A stretch of DNA of 64,000 bases, from NCBI GenBank assembly GCA_945860165.1, contig CAMAPL010000009.1, positions 22,750-86,749 of the forward strand, written 5' to 3'. Below the pieces are notes generated by a model. That model saw only the letters and a program-made list of their open reading frames with translations, had not been told where the DNA came from and searched no databases. Made by a program: the position numbers and the translations under genes. Shown here piece by piece: positions 62,187 through 64,000 of the stretch; position 1 is the first letter of the stretch, and each line of letters starts with the position of its first letter. Source of the stretch: Rhizobium sp. Q54 (lineage in GTDB: Bacteria; Pseudomonadota; Alphaproteobacteria; Micropepsales; Micropepsaceae).

Positions 62187-63389
62187 ATGCGCTATGCCGC
62201 CAAGATCGCATTTCGGCATTTCCTCTCCAGTCCGGGGCAGGGAGCGCTCCTGATTAGCGGCGTAGCGCTGGGCGTCACCGTCTTCATCTTCATGAGCGCT
62301 CTGATTGGTGGCTTGGCAACCCTGCTTACCCAGCGTACCGTTGGATCTATCGCCCATGTCACTCTCGAGATGCGCGAACGTTCGCCGGGCCTGATAGCGC
62401 CCGTGCACGGCGCACAACTCACGGTGCAGAAGGATTTGAGTCGCCGCGAACAGATTGCGGTCTGGCAGCCTTTCCTGCCCGTGATCGAGGCTCTGCCGGG
62501 CGTCACCGCCGTCTCGCCACAGATACGCGGCAGCGCCTTCCTGATGCGAGGCCAGGCCATCGCACCCGTGGGCGTGATCGGGGTCATGCCCGACCGGCTC
62601 TCGGCCATCGCCAATGTCGCCGCCGCCATCGTCGCTGGCGAAAGCCGCCTGCCCAGCGACGGCATCCTGATCGGTCAGAAGCTGGCCGAGGATCTGGGCC
62701 TTTATGTTGGCCAGGCCATTATGGTGCGCTCCGACCGCCAGCGCGAACGCAGCTTTCGCGTCACCGGTATCTTCTCGCTGGGCATCGCCAGCGCCGACCG
62801 CCAGGCGGTGTATATGAACTTCACGACCGCGCGTGCTTTGTTCGACCTTCCCAGTGGCATCTCCCGATTCGAGTTGAAAGTTTCCACCGTCGCCGATGCG
62901 CCGCGCCTGGCCGAAAGGCTGGAGCGTGCCACCGGCCTTAAAGTCAAGGCTTGGACGGAAGAAAACGCCCAGCTCTTCGAGGCGCTGGACGCTCAGGGCC
63001 GCACCGGTGACATCATCAAGACCTTTGCGCTCCTCACCATCATGATCGGCATCGCCAGCGCCATGCTGCTGTCGGTCATGCGCCGCCGCAGCGAGATCGG
63101 CATCATGCGCGCGGCAGGGGTCAGCCGTTTCTTCATCCTTCAGGTCTTCGTTCTTGAAGGCGTCTTCATTGGTATAACGGGCGGCGTCAGCGGCGCTCTG
63201 CTGGCCTGGGCCGCGCTGGTGCCCTTTCCGCCTATCGCGCAGGTGCAAGGCGGCGGCCTGCCTATTGACGTGGGGCAGGGCGGTTTCGTCATTGCCGTGG
63301 TGCTGACCACGCTGGCCTCGGCGTTGGCCTCCATCATCCCTGCTCGCCGCGCCGCCCGGCTAGATCCCGTGGAGGCGATCGGCCAATGA
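62187..63389 (+). CDS. ABC transporter permease (FtsX/MacB/LolC type)
   Basis: 400 residues. A first helix (GALLISGVALGVTVFIFMSALIGGLATLL) is followed by a large periplasmic domain of about 220 residues. Three C-terminal helices then carry the FtsX-like domain (IKTFALLTIMIGIASAMLLSVMRRRSEIGIMRAAGVSRFFILQVFVLEGVFIG...AARLDPVEAIGQ). It starts 3 bases after the adaptor stop and overlaps the ATPase start by 4 bases. Such permeases act by mechanotransmission and export lipids, peptides or drugs. Confidence 0.93.
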   Translation: MRYAAKIAFRHFLSSPGQGALLISGVALGVTVFIFMSALIGGLATLLTQRTVGSIAHVTLEMRERSPGLIAPVHGAQLTVQKDLSRREQIAVWQPFLPVIEALPGVTAVSPQIRGSAFLMRGQAIAPVGVIGVMPDRLSAIANVAAAIVAGESRLPSDGILIGQKLAEDLGLYVGQAIMVRSDRQRERSFRVTGIFSLGIASADRQAVYMNFTTARALFDLPSGISRFELKVSTVADAPRLAERLERATGLKVKAWTEENAQLFEALDAQGRTGDIIKTFALLTIMIGIASAMLLSVMRRRSEIGIMRAAGVSRFFILQVFVLEGVFIGITGGVSGALLAWAALVPFPPIAQVQGGGLPIDVGQGGFVIAVVLTTLASALASIIPARRAARLDPVEAIGQ

Positions 63390-64000
63390 GCGGCGAGGAA
63401 CTGGTCCGCATTGAAAATATAGTCAAGCGGTTTGGTATCGGCGATGCCGCGGCCACAGTGCTGCATGGCATTGACCTGACGCTTTACCGCCGGGAGATGG
63501 CGGCACTGCAGGGACCATCCGGCTCCGGCAAGAGCACGCTACTAAATATTCTGGGGACGCTGATGCGGCCAAGCGAAGGCGTGCACCGCATGCTGGACAC
63601 CGATCTCACCAATGCCAGCGATGCCAAGCTGACGCGCTTTCGCAACCACAATATTGGCTTCGTCTTCCAGTTTCATCATCTGCTGCCAGACCTTACGGCG
63701 GAAGAAAATGTGATGATGCCCGCCGCTTCTGCAGTGGGCTTCGAAACTGCGACTATGCGCAAACGCGCGCGCGGATTGCTTGATGCGGTAGGGTTGTCTG
63801 ACCGCCGCACCTATCGTCCCGCCGCCATGTCCGGCGGCCAGCGCCAGCGCGTTGCCGTGGCCCGTGCCCTCATCAACGAGCCTGCGCTAGTTCTGGCGGA
63901 CGAACCCACCGGCAATCTCGACCGCGAATCCGCCGACCATGTGATGGAACTGCTGGAACGCATCAACCGCGACACCGGCACCAGCTTCCTCATATCCACC
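63386..64000 (+). CDS. ABC transporter ATP-binding protein (LolD/MacB type), 3' end outside window
   Basis: 205 codons are inside the window. Walker A GPSGSGKSTLLNILGTLMRPSEG, Q-loop FVFQFHHLLPDLTAEEN, signature [16 protein letters not shown] and Walker [16 protein letters not shown] are all present. The start overlaps the permease stop (ATGA). The part from 63802 onward is duplicated, inverted, at 57032-57323. That copy predicts the missing C-terminus. It powers the adaptor/permease exporter. Confidence 0.95.
   Translation, partial: MSGEELVRIENIVKRFGIGDAAATVLHGIDLTLYRREMAALQGPSGSGKSTLLNILGTLMRPSEGVHRMLDTDLTNASDAKLTRFRNHNIGFVFQFHHLLPDLTAEENVMMPAASAVGFETATMRKRARGLLDAVGLSDRRTYRPAAMSGGQRQRVAVARALINEPALVLADEPTGNLDRESADHVMELLERINRDTGTSFLIST

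Overview
This 64 kb window looks like the chromosome of a free-living, GC-rich alphaproteobacterium with an aerobic, polymer- and sugar-acid-eating life style. The evidence is an ECF sigma factor paired with a ChrR-type cupin anti-sigma factor, several PQQ beta-propeller proteins with haem motifs, Tat/Sec-exported sugar-acid enzymes, a DctA carrier, a NodT-type outer membrane factor and alphaproteobacterial dispersed repeats. A Rhizomicrobium/Micropepsaceae-like or Caulobacter/sphingomonad-like relative is my guess; there is no rRNA gene to settle it. I see no tRNA, rRNA, CRISPR array or intact insertion sequence.

Layout. 0-5 kb: the end of a PQQ/cytochrome c dehydrogenase, a 5'-truncated ankyrin gene, a decayed permease fragment and a low-GC ion channel gene flanked by short dispersed repeats. 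5-15.6 kb: exported carbohydrate genes (beta-helix protein, alpha/alpha-barrel protein, galactonate-dehydratase-like enzyme, D-threonine-aldolase-like enzyme with RidA, RraA-like enzyme, mandelate-racemase-like enzyme, LamG protein). 15.6-18.4 kb: a three-gene type III polyketide synthase operon. 18.5-31 kb: small cytochrome c, M13 peptidase, exported methyltransferase, Lrp regulator, thioredoxin reductase, LysR regulator, beta-carbonic-anhydrase-like protein, a decayed outer membrane protein gene, an aminotransferase and a PQQ beta-propeller protein. 31-36 kb: outer membrane efflux factor, aldo/keto reductase, chrR-rpoE and the divergent DUF1365 gene. 36-43 kb: a chimeric gene remnant, DNA glycosylase, hydrolases, an exported sugar isomerase and cupins. 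43-55.5 kb: a catabolic island (SMP-30-like protein, DctA, 2-hydroxyacid dehydrogenase, HpaI aldolase, two coupled alpha-hydroxyacid oxidases, MFS carrier, LldD, SDR, mandelate-racemase-family dehydratase) resembling rhamnonate/fuconate-type routes to pyruvate and lactate. 55.5-64 kb: a lower-GC mosaic with an outer membrane protein, FolE, DUF3833, fasciclin, a cysteine-less LOV-like protein and a MacA/MacB/LolD-type ABC exporter running off the window.

How it works together. Many sugar-acid enzymes carry Tat or Sec signals, so part of the degradation is probably periplasmic and linked to PQQ/cytochrome oxidation. The rpoE-chrR operon, the divergent DUF1365 gene and the distant folE gene share one promoter pattern, TGATC(C/T)-N17-GTA, with weaker versions before the DUF3833 and fasciclin genes. 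This points to a singlet-oxygen/photo-oxidative stress regulon scattered over the window.

The window is also rich in gene debris: about ten truncated, frameshifted or fused genes, including an inverted, almost identical duplicate of part of the LolD-like ATPase gene. I found no single unmistakably new multi-gene system. The best leads are the inferred ECF regulon, the coupled oxidase pair in which one partner has lost its catalytic histidine, and the three-copy intergenic motif built around TTTTTGTACC.
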